Origin: Phoronis australis | Lineage: Eukaryota > Phoronida > Phoronidae | Assembly: GCA_002633005.1 (NCBI GenBank) | Contig: NMRA01000334.1 | Span: forward strand, 276,516-302,450 | DNA length: 25,935 nucleotides | Reading direction: 5' to 3' | Shown: positions 9,195 through 19,148 of the stretch, piece after piece | How positions within the stretch are numbered: the stretch's first letter is position 1 | How the letters are laid out: each line of letters starts with the position of its first letter | Made by a program: the position numbers and the translations under genes | The notes under the pieces: model-generated | Seen by the model: only the letters and a program-made list of their open reading frames with translations | The model's database searches: none | What the model was told of the DNA's origin: nothing

Positions 9195-9940
9195 CTCTCC
9201 ATGCTACTGCCCACCGCTAAAAATGTCTGTAAAACACCTTTTGCTGCATGCAGAATGTTGCTCGACATTATGGAAATGGTTTCAAACGGTTACCTGGCGG
9301 GTAAATCTGGTCGAACTCAGATATTTGATCGTGTGTGGTGGGGCCAATCCAGTACTAGACTTGTCTCGCAGTGTTTATTCATGATACATGGGCTTACGTC
9401 GAATATTTTGCAACTGGTTTCATGCGGTTACCTGTTGGATTGATTTACCTCAAATTTCAACCCTTTCTTTAGTCGTCTGGCAGGGACACAACACCACTGA
9501 AATTGTCTAGCATCCTACTGTTATACGATGTACAGTGATGCTGAGCATCGTTCAATTGGTTTCAAACGGTTACCTCGTGGATTGATCTAGCTCAACTCAT
9601 GTATGTGGGTGTGTCTGGCGGGCTAACCCACCACTAGATTTGTCTGGCATTTTTCATTCGTGATACCTGGGCTAACGGTGAATGTTTTGCAACTGGTTTC
9701 ACGCGGTTACCTCTTGGATTGATCAAGCTCGATTTTTGCACCTTGTTTGTAACCGTCTGGCTGATACTTTCCACCACTGAAATTGTCTGGCAATGACCAA
9801 TTTTGATTGAGTGGATTACGTAGTAGGTATCCAAGGCAGTTTGAAGTGGTTACCAGAAAAGTTGATCTAGCTCAATTTTTAGTGTCATTCTCTTGGCTCC
9901 CCTGACCACACCCACCAGAGCGAACCTGTCAGACGGCCAT
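9195..9940 (+). repeat. diverged ~140-bp tandem repeat with dimeric order
   Basis: Two anchor motifs recur at the same spacing. The CGGTTACC-type anchor is at 9288, 9426, 9568, 9705 and 9848. The CCACCACTGAAATTGTCTGG-type anchor is at 9211, 9349, 9491, 9628, 9771 and about 9912. In both series the steps are 138, 142, 137 and 143 bases, the second continuing with about 141. Alternate units resemble each other more: 9288 and 9568 share TTTCAAACGGTTACCT, while 9426 and 9705 share TTTTGCAACTGGTTTCA upstream. This gives a ~280-bp dimer. It may be satellite DNA, or internal repeats of a larger element. Confidence 0.82.
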
Positions 9941-11520
9941 TTCCAAGCATCAGGATACCCATAGAGCAATGTGGCACCAAAGAAAATTGGTTACCTTTTC
10001 ATGCCCAAAAAAGCTCTGGGATCCCGGTCTATTTGGCTTTCCACTCAGAAATGACACTCGGTGTTCTGTGAATGATGTAACATACAGTACTCTTTGGAGA
10101 ACTGCCTTATAGCGGCAACTTTTTGTGAGTTTGTCGACCACGTTGTTCAAGCGTTGATTTAAATAAGAAAATGTGGCTAAAGCAACTGAAGCAGCTACGT
10201 GTACGTGTATTTTTACGGCGTAAACACCTTTTTCGTGCCACTAAATACAGCTTTTAGGAAGTTTCTAGTCATCACAGCCCCGTGAAAATTATACCTGATT
10301 TGGAAAGTCCATACCAAAACATCTTTCCAGTCGATTCGGAATGTGCTTTATAATATGGTTGCAATAGATGTTTTCTCCAATCTTCGGTACTTTTTTAAGA
10401 AACTTTCTCGGCAGTAGCTTTTACACTGTCCTGTTGATTTACCAAGATGAACATCGTTATTGGTATTAGACGGCAAACTCCCGTTTATAGTTGATCTTTT
10501 GACAGATGTTCACGAACGGGTTGCATACAAAATCTGCTTGCCAGTGCCTGAGTTGTACGTGATCTCAGAGATACATGTACTGTATGCTGGATTGTAGATT
10601 CGCATACCATGTCCTTGGTATCTCGTGTTTCAAATTCTTCGGCGAGTTGCTTTACACATGGAATACTGAATTTGTTTTGTCATGTTCTTCACTGATCATG
10701 AATTTCCTTAAGAGCTACGTCACAGAGTTTCAGATATTTTAACAAATATCTTTTTTCTTATTCAATGCCGCAATTTCATGTGCCTTCGTGGCACGTTTTC
10801 GACTACCCGTTGGATAGCTACACCATATGTCACTGATTCTGTTAATAGCTTGCTTGTTCCATTTTTCTTTTTATGCGTTTTAGGCCTGTAAGTACTACAG
10901 CTATATTGCGTAAGTAACAACAGTTGTCATTTGTCTGTTCTAACGCAAAACGCATTACAAAGTGCACCCCTGCATACGTGCGCTTGTTAGTTTTTACCCT
11001 GACCACGACATTGCTACGCGTGCGCGTATGCTTAAATTGGATAAACTTTTTTATCTGACAATTAATTATGAACTTTGAGACTCTAGCTTTTTAATACGTA
11101 AGTTTTGATACTTTTCGGTTTTAGCTTTTGCGTTACGTTGCAGGGCGCCTGAAGGCATCGTAAGGTCACCTTAAGGCACGGGGGCCCGGCCCTTTGATTA
11201 ATATGGCCTGATCTCGTGAAGTTTTGCGGAGCTTTCATTTTCCCGAGGTTCTGGCATGTGAGAAACACAGTCACCTGTGAAGTCCGATAATAAATCCCCA
11301 GTGATTCGGTTTCAGCCAAATTACCCACGATATCGGTCAACATAGGATAAAAATCCACCAAACTTTTATTTTTAACTCGTAATTGTGATTATGTAAATTT
11401 AATAACATTTTTATGAACACACAATATCTTTTTCAGTCTCTGCGACAGTTATAGAGGGTGCCGGTTCCATATTGTCTGCTGCAGATGCCAGCAATTAATT
11501 ATTCAGAATGCAAACTTTAA
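9941..11520. other. anonymous sequence upstream of the WSC gene
   Basis: No convincing reading frame or repeat family. Short frames on the minus strand (for example 9950-10150 and 11083-11361) lack recognisable motifs and are probably chance. The last few hundred bases would contain the upstream regulatory region of the gene starting near 11560. Confidence 0.35.
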
Positions 11521-11529
11521 GCGACGTAA

Positions 11530-11547
11530 TATAAAAGATGTATAAAT
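11530..11547 (+). promoter_or_regulatory. TATA boxes of the WSC gene
   Basis: TATAAAAG (11530-11537) and TATAAAT (11541-11547) lie 39-56 bases before the first-exon ATG at 11586. With the usual 25-30 base distance, transcription would start at about 11558-11575, leaving a very short leader. The position relative to a good signal-peptide exon is what supports this; the motif alone would be weak in AT-rich DNA. Confidence 0.55.
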
Positions 11548-11585
11548 TGCAGTCGTGAGAACTGAACAACAGAACTGGCTAAAAA

Positions 11586-11637
11586 ATGTACTTGTCACAG
11601 GCTTGCCAAGTCCTTGTTTGGAGTTTAGTCACATGTG
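11586..11637 (+). CDS. exon 1 of a WSC-domain protein: signal peptide
   Basis: The ATG (AAAAAATGT context) opens 17 codons plus one base, followed at 11638 by the strong donor GTAAGT. The peptide MYLSQACQVLVWSLVTC is short and hydrophobic, as expected of a secretory signal. The exon ends in phase 1, the same phase in which the WSC exon begins, and the joined codon would be GGT (Gly). The TATA boxes just upstream fit a first coding exon. No in-frame upstream ATG is needed. The assignment depends on the neighbouring exon: alone, a 52-base exon could not be called. The product would enter the secretory pathway. Confidence 0.6.
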
Positions 11638-12413
11638 GTAAGTTGAAAGCAAGACTGTACGTGCACATCTCGAACTCAAAACTAGTTTGACATTTATTTC
11701 GGAACATTTATGTTACAGCCGTTGGCTATAATTTTACTAATGAAATGGTGCTTCTGATATTTATGGCTAGACACAAAGCAGGCGCAATATAAGAGTACAT
11801 TGAATGGTTTTGAAAAATGTAAAGGTCTCTTTATCACTCAACTTGAAATACTTTGTTGTAAAATATTAATCATCCAGTAGATTAGAATATAGGGAAAATA
11901 TATGAATCCGTATTCGACTTACTTAAGAAAAAAGGTAATGCTTCGTTATCCACTGGTGACTTCATCAAGCTTGTGGAGATGGTGGAGAATGAGTCAAACG
12001 ATCAAGGGTGAAATCTTTGGTAACATTCGATCCCAGCTCAGGTGGTTCGGGGAGGAAAGTTCGATCTTTTCATTGATGCACTCCTTTACACCACGTTCAA
12101 ACCAGTTTTTTCGTTTTCCGAGATGAGCACATCTTCAGCTACCTCCAACAAATGTCACACAGCCTTGATAAAGTCAGCAATGGCTGACGAAACGTTGTCG
12201 ATTTTTGTTCAAGAAAGTCCAGTACAGTACGCTGTATGGCTTGTTAATAAGCTGATTTTTGTAATGGTCTGAACGAAGATGGTTTCTCTCAATGTCGTTG
12301 ATTGGTCTGAATATAACTTTCGCACCATAGCCACCACAACCAAGCATCAGCACCTGCGCCAGCTACACCACCACCACCACCTCACCTCACCATCTCTTCC
12401 TCGTTTGTTCCAG
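11638..12413 (+). other. predicted intron 1 of the WSC gene
   Basis: Starts GTAAGT and ends in a pyrimidine tract with TTGTTCCAG (acceptor at 12413). It is 776 bases long and includes a CAC-rich microsatellite at about 12367-12390. Plus-strand open frames within it (11902-12272) show no known motif. Confidence 0.5.
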
Positions 12414-12686
12414 GTTTGCCCGGTTGCTTTGTGGATAACGGGACTGATAGAGACTTACCCGTTCTATTATATAAAAGTACAGTCAATTCTCAAACGATCT
12501 GTAAGCAGTTTTGCGAGGAGAACAGCTACTGGTACGCTTCAGTTCAGTACGGCATGGACTGCCGGTGTGGCAATAATTACGGGAAACATGGTCAGGTGCA
12601 TGATAAAGAATGTAACACGACATGTCCTGGAGACAGTTCTCAATTGTGTGGAGGACCTACAAGAAACTGGATTATGCAAACTAAAG
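12414..12686 (+). CDS. exon 2: WSC domain
   Basis: The exon encodes one complete WSC domain, a putative carbohydrate-binding module found in yeast stress sensors, fungal enzymes and animal proteins such as Kremen and polycystin-1. It opens LPGCFVDNG with RDLP close behind. The core follows as ICKQFCEEN, YWYASVQYG and DCRCGNNYG, and it closes with ECNTTCPGDSSQLCGG. Eight cysteines are present, the normal number. The acceptor is TTCCAG at 12413 and the donor is AAAG followed by GTAACA at 12687. At 273 bases it is a multiple of three and has phase 1 at both ends, the symmetric pattern of shuffled extracellular modules. It should sit outside the cell or in a secreted protein. Later exons were not found, so the full protein and its function remain unknown. 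Confidence 0.85.
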
Positions 12687-13016
12687 GTAACATGCACTTG
12701 AACTAGTAACACTACTACTGCCACCTCTGCGGCACTCAGTTACTGCCTTAAAGGGGAAGGCAATCTTTTTTCATGTCAGTTTTAGGAAAAATAAGGTTCA
12801 TTGATTATCCCAGACATATTTTTCACTTAATTACAGCTTTTCGCAATTTAATTAATAATTCGACCTCTACTGCGTAAGTGACGTTTTGGGAGGCAAGAAT
12901 ATCGCGCTTATCTCTTTTCATATAGTCCAACTGTGAGAGCTGTGGAGTCAGTCATTGTTCTACCTCGGTTGTGGTAAGTTCGGTCGTCGTTTGCGTTTGT
13001 TTACAAGTCAGTCAAC

Positions 13017-13121
13017 ATGCCATGCAGTTGCTGCTTACCTGGATGTACTCATTATTGCCCAGAGCCTGTAAGCAGCCCTGCTGCGATGTTGAGTAGTGGG
13101 AGTGAATGCAGGCCCAGTTAA
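13017..13121 (+). pseudogene. THAP-like start in the left arm
   Basis: A 34-codon frame starts MPCSCCLPGCTHY. The cysteines at positions 5 and 10 with glycine at 9 match the start of the THAP zinc finger (C, four residues, C). The later cysteine and histidine of the finger are absent before the stop, so this is a truncated stub. It faces inward. Confidence 0.4.
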
Positions 13122-13240
13122 ACACCGAGTAAAGGGGACAGTTCGTCGTCCAATGATCTGAGCCAAACATTGATAGGTTTATTATGGAGTTGTCTAAAGT
13201 ATTGGAGCTATTTAGAAAGTGCAGGTGTTTGGCGAGGGAG

Positions 13241-13387
13241 TCACACGGCGGGATGTAAGGCAGTTTGTGTGCTCAGGTAACCATCCAGTGGGAGTCTGTC
13301 GCGGTACTCTCGGGCAAATGGGAGAGTTGTTCCTCTGTCCGTGAGACGATAAGGAGTACATCCCCGCACGCAGCAACAGTGTGACAT
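13241..13387 (-). pseudogene. THAP-like start in the right arm
   Basis: A 48-codon minus-strand frame starts MSHCCCVRGCTPY, with the same Cys5, Gly9 and Cys10 pattern as the left-arm stub, then RGTTLPFAREYRDR, before ending at 13241. It is truncated before the second half of a THAP finger. Both arms therefore carry a copy of the same original 5' coding end, pointing towards each other. Confidence 0.45.
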
Positions 13388-13658
13388 GTTGACTGACTCG
13401 TAAACAAAAGCAAACGACGACCGAAAGTATAACAACCGAGGTATAGCGATGACAGACTCGGCAGCTCTCACAGTTGGTCTATATGAAAAGAAATTGGCGC
13501 GAAATTCTTGCCTCCCAAAACTTCACTTCCGAAGTAGCAGAAAAGTATTTTTTTTAAATTAAAAAAAGCTTTAATTAAGTGAAAAATATGTCTGGGATAA
13601 TCAACGAACCTTATTTTTGCTAAAAATGACATGAAAAAAGGGATGTCTTTGCCTTTAA

Positions 13659-14223
13659 ATCAATTCTGCTACTCATTGATGTTGCGGACGATGCTGTCGT
13701 TGACATCTGCTGTTGTCACTGCACTTGTCCTACTTGTGAATTGTCGCTTCTGTTTGAGATACCAGGGTTATGTTTCTTGATTTTTATTTAGCCAGAAATT
13801 AATGATTTTTTTGCTTTTTCTCTCTGTGTGCTCCCGACCAGGCTACGGATCGCTGTCTTTTGGTATCAAAAAACGCGAGAAATGCACGTATATTCAAAGA
13901 CTCTATAACAAGATTAAAGTGATATGATACCACCGCGGTAGCATTGCAAATCATGTTCAATTATACAATAATACCACAGAATTTAAATTTTAAACTTTTC
14001 AGTCAGTGAATATAGCAACAATATTCCATAGTATAGTCTATCTCCTGTGCACAGCTGACATTAGATTTTTTAAAAGACATGAGGTGTGAAGAATTTGATT
14101 ACCAAGTTGAACAAATGCCTCACGTATCTTTACTTTGATCGAATTTGTGTGGCCGTTACCAAATCTTCGTTATTTTGCAATATGTTGCTGTCAATTTATT
14201 AAACTCATTAAGAGCCAGGAATT
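13659..14223. other. anonymous sequence
   Basis: AT-rich, without a reading frame, repeat or RNA gene that I can support. If the WSC gene continues past 12686, this would be intron. Confidence 0.35.
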
Positions 14224-14856
14224 TTGACAGAGCCAAAAGTAATCACTCGTTTTTCTTGTGATCTAGCTTCCGTGCTATCATTGATTAATATGCACAGCAT
14301 GGTGGGTCTCAGGCTATATGCCAGGGGACTCCGTCGAGAACCCACACCACCTAAACTGCAACAAATCACCTTTCACTGCAGAGCCAAAAATATCCCTTTG
14401 GTTATCAGTTGTGATGTCAATGCACATCACGAGGTGTGGCAAAGCACTGACACTAACCCAAGAGGTGAGGCGCTTCTAGAGTTCATTGTCAGCTTACAAC
14501 TTTTAATATGCAAAAAGGGCCATTTATTGTCAGAAACTCTGGTTAATTTGCTTGCTGTTGATGTGGTAAGTAATTGGAGAGTGTGCTCTGCTCCTTCTTT
14601 ATCTTACCTCAGATACTTCAGGTTTGAAGTGGTGACCTCTGTTGTTTCATTATTTACTGTGTACATGTGTGGGAACACCAATAAGGTGAACTGGGAACTC
14701 TATCGTTCAAAGGTTTCTAAACTCCTTTCTACTCTAGAAACAACAAATCTCAGAACTCGTTCTAATGTTAACAAATTTGTAGATGACATTAACAATGCCC
14801 TGAGCTGTTATTTAGATTCCGATATGCATGATTTGCTAGCTGTGTCCCCACTGTGA
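14224..14856 (+). pseudogene. endonuclease fragment of a second non-LTR retrotransposon
   Basis: A 210-codon frame preserves part of the apurinic-type endonuclease of a Jockey/I-like non-LTR element. The clear part runs from about 14315: PPKLQQITFHCRAKNIPLV, then CDVNAHHEVWQSTDTNPRGE (the GDxNAHH-type catalytic block) and ALLEFIVS. The SDHR-type catalytic end has decayed to SLSYLRYFRFE, and the segment between the two (KKGHLLSETLVNLLAVDVV) is shortened and scrambled. NWELYRSKVSKL and similar sequence follow the endonuclease. There is no reverse transcriptase downstream. The loss of the catalytic aspartate-histidine pair means it is inactive. It is unlike the CR1-type element at 20365 (GDFNARN, SDHH) and represents a different lineage. 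Confidence 0.7.
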
Positions 14857-17221
14857 CGCTTTGTACGTGTTATGGTTGGCATGAAAAATAAAAACATATT
14901 TACGACATCAGGCTATTCTCATCTACATGTATATGTTAAATAATGTAGTTGTTTCGAGCGGCAAATTAATCCAAACCCCAACGACGAGTACGTTGAACCT
15001 TTATAAGAGGGTTTACTGTAGTTTTATTTTGTTTAGGAAAAATAGAATGAGAAATTCATTAATAATCCACGCACGACATCTGAAAATCTAATGCCTCATG
15101 TAACTGGAGAAATGCATAACTCTTAAACGCTGCACTTGTCAACAATTCGATCGTTTAAGAGCCAGTACACTGTACATGACACGCTATCGTAGAAGGTGCG
15201 AGCTCAGCTTGATATGCACTCAAGGTCAATTTATTGTTTGTTCATCTGCTTTGTAAGTCGACATCGCAGTGAAACAATTAAAAGTACGAATCAGTGGTAA
15301 TTTATAGATTAAGATAAAGCTCAGAAGCTTTGTGTCCACATTGTAAACGTTTAGAAACGTAGGATGAACGAAAATGGCCCACTCTAGAAAAATGGCCGCC
15401 AAGTTTTTTCTGATTTCGAAACTGCACAAGTGTGGCAAGTTCAGCGATGATATGACAGTTTGAATCTGTGAACTATCGCAACGAGAAGGGTCCAGTGCCC
15501 GGTTGCATGAAACAATCCCAGATAGGGACTCAACTAAGTTCCCTAAATCTACTGCGTATTTGTGGGCCTATAACAGCACCGATTAACCTGTCTTATGCAG
15601 TTTACGTCTCTTAACTAAGTAAATTTTTGGCTTTAATAAACATCGAAAATAAACTATATGTTGAATTCTCAATATTATTAAAAATAATGAAGTGGAGAAC
15701 TTTTCATGCAACACTCCTGGTTTAAGGAAGTCTCTAATTATTTTGATCAAATGAAGGGATTAGTTTTTAGTTACTGTACTATTCGAAAAAGGTTATTAGT
15801 CAAAAATGAGCTCATACTAAAGTGCTTAAAGAACAGAAAAAAAAAATACGAAAAAGAACACACGTCATGCTTGTGGCTTTTTTATTTGTGGCGTTTTGGA
15901 ACGCAAATACATATTATGGGAAGATTTTTGTGAGCCCTTGAGTGTGTATTCGTCTTAGCAGAAACTACTTGCCCTGCCAAGATAATGTATAATGAGCACA
16001 GTCTAACAATAGTTTATAACTTAATGATGCTGCGTGTGTGATATATCATTTAAAATGACGTACACGATTCTTGCACTGAAATTTACCATAAATGTATGCC
16101 GTATACATAATGTTTTCCCACAAATCTTAATCATTGATCACAAGCCCACTCACGTTTGTGGAGTGATCAAAAACGAAGAAAATGACCAATTATCTAACGA
16201 AAGCTTCATGGACGGAGACAAAAGCGACATAGAAGGATTGAACTTACTGAACAAAAAAAAAACTGTTTTGTGTAACTGTTTTCCTGTGGTTGTCCTGAAG
16301 GACATTTACCTCGTCGGTGTACGCATGTGTAGCTTAGTACTGCATGGTGATTGAAAAATCAAACTTGCGTCAGTTATAGTTTTCATTGGCTTCAAGTTTC
16401 AATGCCAGTGAACACTTTAATGCGCAAAAACGGAACGGATCACTTTGAAACCGACTCTATCGTAATGCTTGACCATTAAAACGTAGTTAAATGTACTTAT
16501 TTACTTATTTTATTCAAGTGCAGGAAAACAGAGAAAACTCAGTAATTGCGACTCTAATTTGCATAAATAACATACCCTACGAGGGAATTTTTTGTCCTTC
16601 GTGTTGTCATCAATTTCCATTTTCACACCTACACTAACGTCCTTCACAAAATCACGGGGCTATTTCCGATTCAAATTTCCCTACTTAAGTTATATAAAGG
16701 TACACCCTTTATCACCGCCTGTAATCTCGTTCCAGCATTTTGTTGGCAGTATCAAGAAGAATTTGACAGAACCCTAGCAGAACGTGACGGAGCTCAGCTT
16801 TTCAAGTTAAGAACAAGGATATTATTTGAGATTGTTTCTGCCATCCCTATGAACGTTAGAGTCATTCGTCGCGTTGAATCCATTCGCCACACGATAGCAT
16901 GCATGGCGTTGTGTATGAAGGACATTTGTTGCGAGTACACGATACATTTGCCTGTCGGAACATGCGTATTACTACGGAAATGAATGCAATTTAAGTGAAA
17001 CGTGCCTGCAAGTTGCTATCCATAAAACGCCAAACTTCATCTTCTGGATGATGTGTAAATAAATTATAGCGTAACGACAACGGAATGCTGCATATCACTT
17101 GCTAAGTGACACACTGTAGTTCTATTCTCATGTTGCTGTTATCCAATATACAGCACACATCACGATTTTTTGTCCGACCTGTCGTCTAATTTTTAGGCGA
17201 CCGGTAGCCGGGCCGGTGTCG
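14857..17221. other. largely anonymous region
   Basis: AATAAA at about 14886 could be a polyadenylation signal of the retroelement fragment before it. At about 15500-15625 a stretch with GGTTGCATGAAAC on one side and CTTAACTAAGTAAA on the other has faint inverted similarity and might be a small MITE. Open frames at 15706-15933, 16034-16354 and 16592-16777 have no recognised motif. No RNA gene was seen. Confidence 0.35.
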
Positions 17222-17323
17222 CGTAAAATTTCTTCCCCGTGAAATTTCTTCCCAATCCGACTTTGCGCATGCACAAATTGGTCAGGTTGGCATCCGGTCT
17301 TGGGAGCGTGAAATATCTTCCCA
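17222..17323 (+). repeat. three copies of a GTGAAATTTCTTCCC motif
   Basis: Near-identical ~16-base motifs lie at about 17222-17237, 17238-17254 and 17306-17323; the first two are adjacent. The function is unknown. Confidence 0.5.
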
Positions 17324-17382
17324 AGGCACTTCTGTACGCTACTGTGAGACAGTTGAGTCGTTATCATACAGTATGAAAATTA

Positions 17383-17454
17383 AGCCGACCCACCAGCCGA
17401 CTCTACAGCCGACCTTAATTGCCGATCGGCCATCAGCCGACCTGCTAGTCGGCA
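17383..17454 (+). repeat. AGCCGAC short repeats
   Basis: AGCCGAC occurs at 17383, 17395 and 17407, exactly 12 bases apart, and again at 17435, with an inverted GTCGGC at about 17448. This is a small GC-rich island in AT-rich sequence. Confidence 0.5.
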
Positions 17455-17576
17455 GCAGTCTCAAAGTTTTGGACCTGTTGACTAAAAAAAAAAACGGTAT
17501 ACGGGGTTTGTTCAGGCCTATGCATTGTTTATCCGTGTGCTAGTCAGCAATTCGCACCCGAACTCCCAAATGGTAT

Positions 17577-17628
17577 CTGGTAGAATTTTAGAGGAGGGGG
17601 AGGGCATGGCCCCCTTGGCAACCCCCTA
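17577..17628 (-). repeat. fragment of the GGGGCCATGGCC repeat, copy 1
   Basis: In reverse complement it reads TTGCCAAGGGGGCCATGCCC and then AAAATTCTACCAG, matching 19011-19052 in the opposite orientation. It appears to be a partial copy of the small element at 18998-19148. Confidence 0.6.
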
Positions 17629-18997
17629 AATGCACCACTGAGGCTACTACCCATTCTAGCCTTGCGCATTCCGTTTTCATGCATCGGTGACGGTAAAATC
17701 TGCTCTAGTTACGTGTATCAGTTGATCTTTGACGTTGTTCCAAAAACAAATATTTTCTGTCAACTACATATTGACAAATTGTATGAAATAAAACAATTTT
17801 GAACGGGAAGATGCGATTACGTGGTGAAGAGGTGTTTGTCTCTACGCGGCATTTGTGCGTGAATCTTTGGTAAAGCAAATGCGATGTCGAAAAAATGAAA
17901 GGAAATACACCAAGGTACCCGTTTTGTGAAGCAATGCGTCTGGTGATGTTTATAGCGCATGATCTGGCCTCCTTAGGTAGTAAGTGACGCTGAATGATAT
18001 CTGGCAACTATGGTTCCAAAATAAAAATATCACGCTTGTATTCCCCCCCCCCCTTCTCCCCGAGTTCAGCACCTTCCAATGAGTCATCACGCCAGATTTG
18101 GTTCAGTTTCAAACCTATAATCGCAGAATCATTCTTCTGTGGTCAGCTGTAACGAGACCTACAATTTTTAGAACGGTGCTCAATCTCAAAAAAACTTCCA
18201 GCACGAGAGTGCTTTGTCAGAAATCCCAAGCACATGTAGCGTTCTAAGACAACGACGTTTTCGTTTTCGTATGTCCACAAAAGTGCTTTGAGCAGCGTGT
18301 ACAGATTTGTTCATTTCGTTTATCTACACGAATATATCTAACACGGTGTTTTGAAAAAGTCCATTTTTGATTTTTTTTTCCAAAAATTAACATGTTTGGT
18401 TGATGCATTCAGTCAGTGCCACGTCGTACATCAAATGTAGGGGAGAGTTACCGGTTCCGTACCAGTTATCGTCGTACCACGTCATTTCCCGCCAAACTAC
18501 GGCCAGTCAATGAATGTATACCGTGTTTATTGAAATACCTTTAAGCAGTCATTAGTTTTAGCAGAATTATTAAAGTTTGACTTGTGGCAATATTTCGTAG
18601 CGTTTTAAGACACAAGTTCATGTTGACGTCATTCAGCACTTAATTCCAAAATCCAACTGCGCCAACGCCATTGATATTTGTCAAGTTTGATATATGTAAT
18701 CCCCTCTTGTTGCACCAAATAACTACAGATGGTTTCTAGAACGTTCTGATGTTTCGATTTACGTTTAGCAATTATAAAAGACGAAACGTGATGTAATTAC
18801 AGAAATTCATAAGCAGTAATAGAATGGCTGCAGGACGGGATTAAACTGGAAACCTCTGGTACAACACTTCGGGGCGGCAGGTGGCACCAGTGGATTATTA
18901 AATAAAATGTGTTTGCCTGCCTTACATGTACTTGAATGTAATATTTCTGATGCTAAAACGTTTAGTGTGTCGCCTCTCCCTCCTCCCTCCTCCCTAA
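17629..18997. other. anonymous region with a C homopolymer
   Basis: No supported gene. A C-run of 11 occupies about 18043-18053. A 100-codon minus-strand frame (17705-18007) shows no motif and is probably chance. Confidence 0.35.
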
Positions 18998-19148
18998 TGG
19001 CGGATTTAGAGGGGGGCCAAGGGGGCCATGGCCCTCCTAAAATTCTTCCAGATTAAATTATGGTAATTCGGGGTGTAGGTGTCTGACAGGCAAATTCCCA
19101 GATAATACTCTGCCCCGCCCCCAACTCAAAATCCTGGATCTGCCCCTG
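18998..19148 (+). mobile_element. small MITE-like element with GC-rich ends
   Basis: The left end reads GGCGGATTTAGAGGGG. The right end in reverse complement reads GGGGCAGATCCAGGATTTTG. They align imperfectly as terminal inverted repeats about 150 bp apart, with no coding capacity. Part of the left half recurs inverted at 17577-17628, which supports a repeated family. The exact ends are uncertain. Confidence 0.5.

Larger units (their letters stand above)
12752..13654. mobile_element. TTAA-flanked foldback element, Kolobok-like
   Basis: The element is 903 bp between TTAA at 12748-12751 and TTAA at 13655-13658. Its ends are long inverted repeats: the left begins AGGGGAAGGCAATC and the right, reverse-complemented, AGGCAAAGACATCC. 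They stay alignable for about 300 bp (to about 13053 on the left and 13347 on the right), sharing TTTTTTCATGTCA, AATAAGGTTC and TTTTGGGAGGCAAGAAT. TTAA target duplications are made by piggyBac and Kolobok transposons, and the THAP-like frames in the arms favour Kolobok. It holds no full transposase, so it must be non-autonomous. It lies 65 bases past the WSC exon, presumably in an intron. Confidence 0.78.

Noticed and set aside
12279-12701. 140-codon plus-strand frame overlapping the WSC exon
   Set aside because: It is out of frame with the eight-cysteine WSC sequence and runs through the CAC microsatellite and the splice acceptor.
15500-15625. Possible MITE with GGTTGCATGAAAC-type end
   Set aside because: The inverted similarity between the two sides is too weak and no target duplication was found, so it was not listed as its own element.
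17383-17454. GCCGAC motifs as plant-type drought-response elements
   Set aside because: All other evidence points to an animal genome; the resemblance is only a 6-base match.
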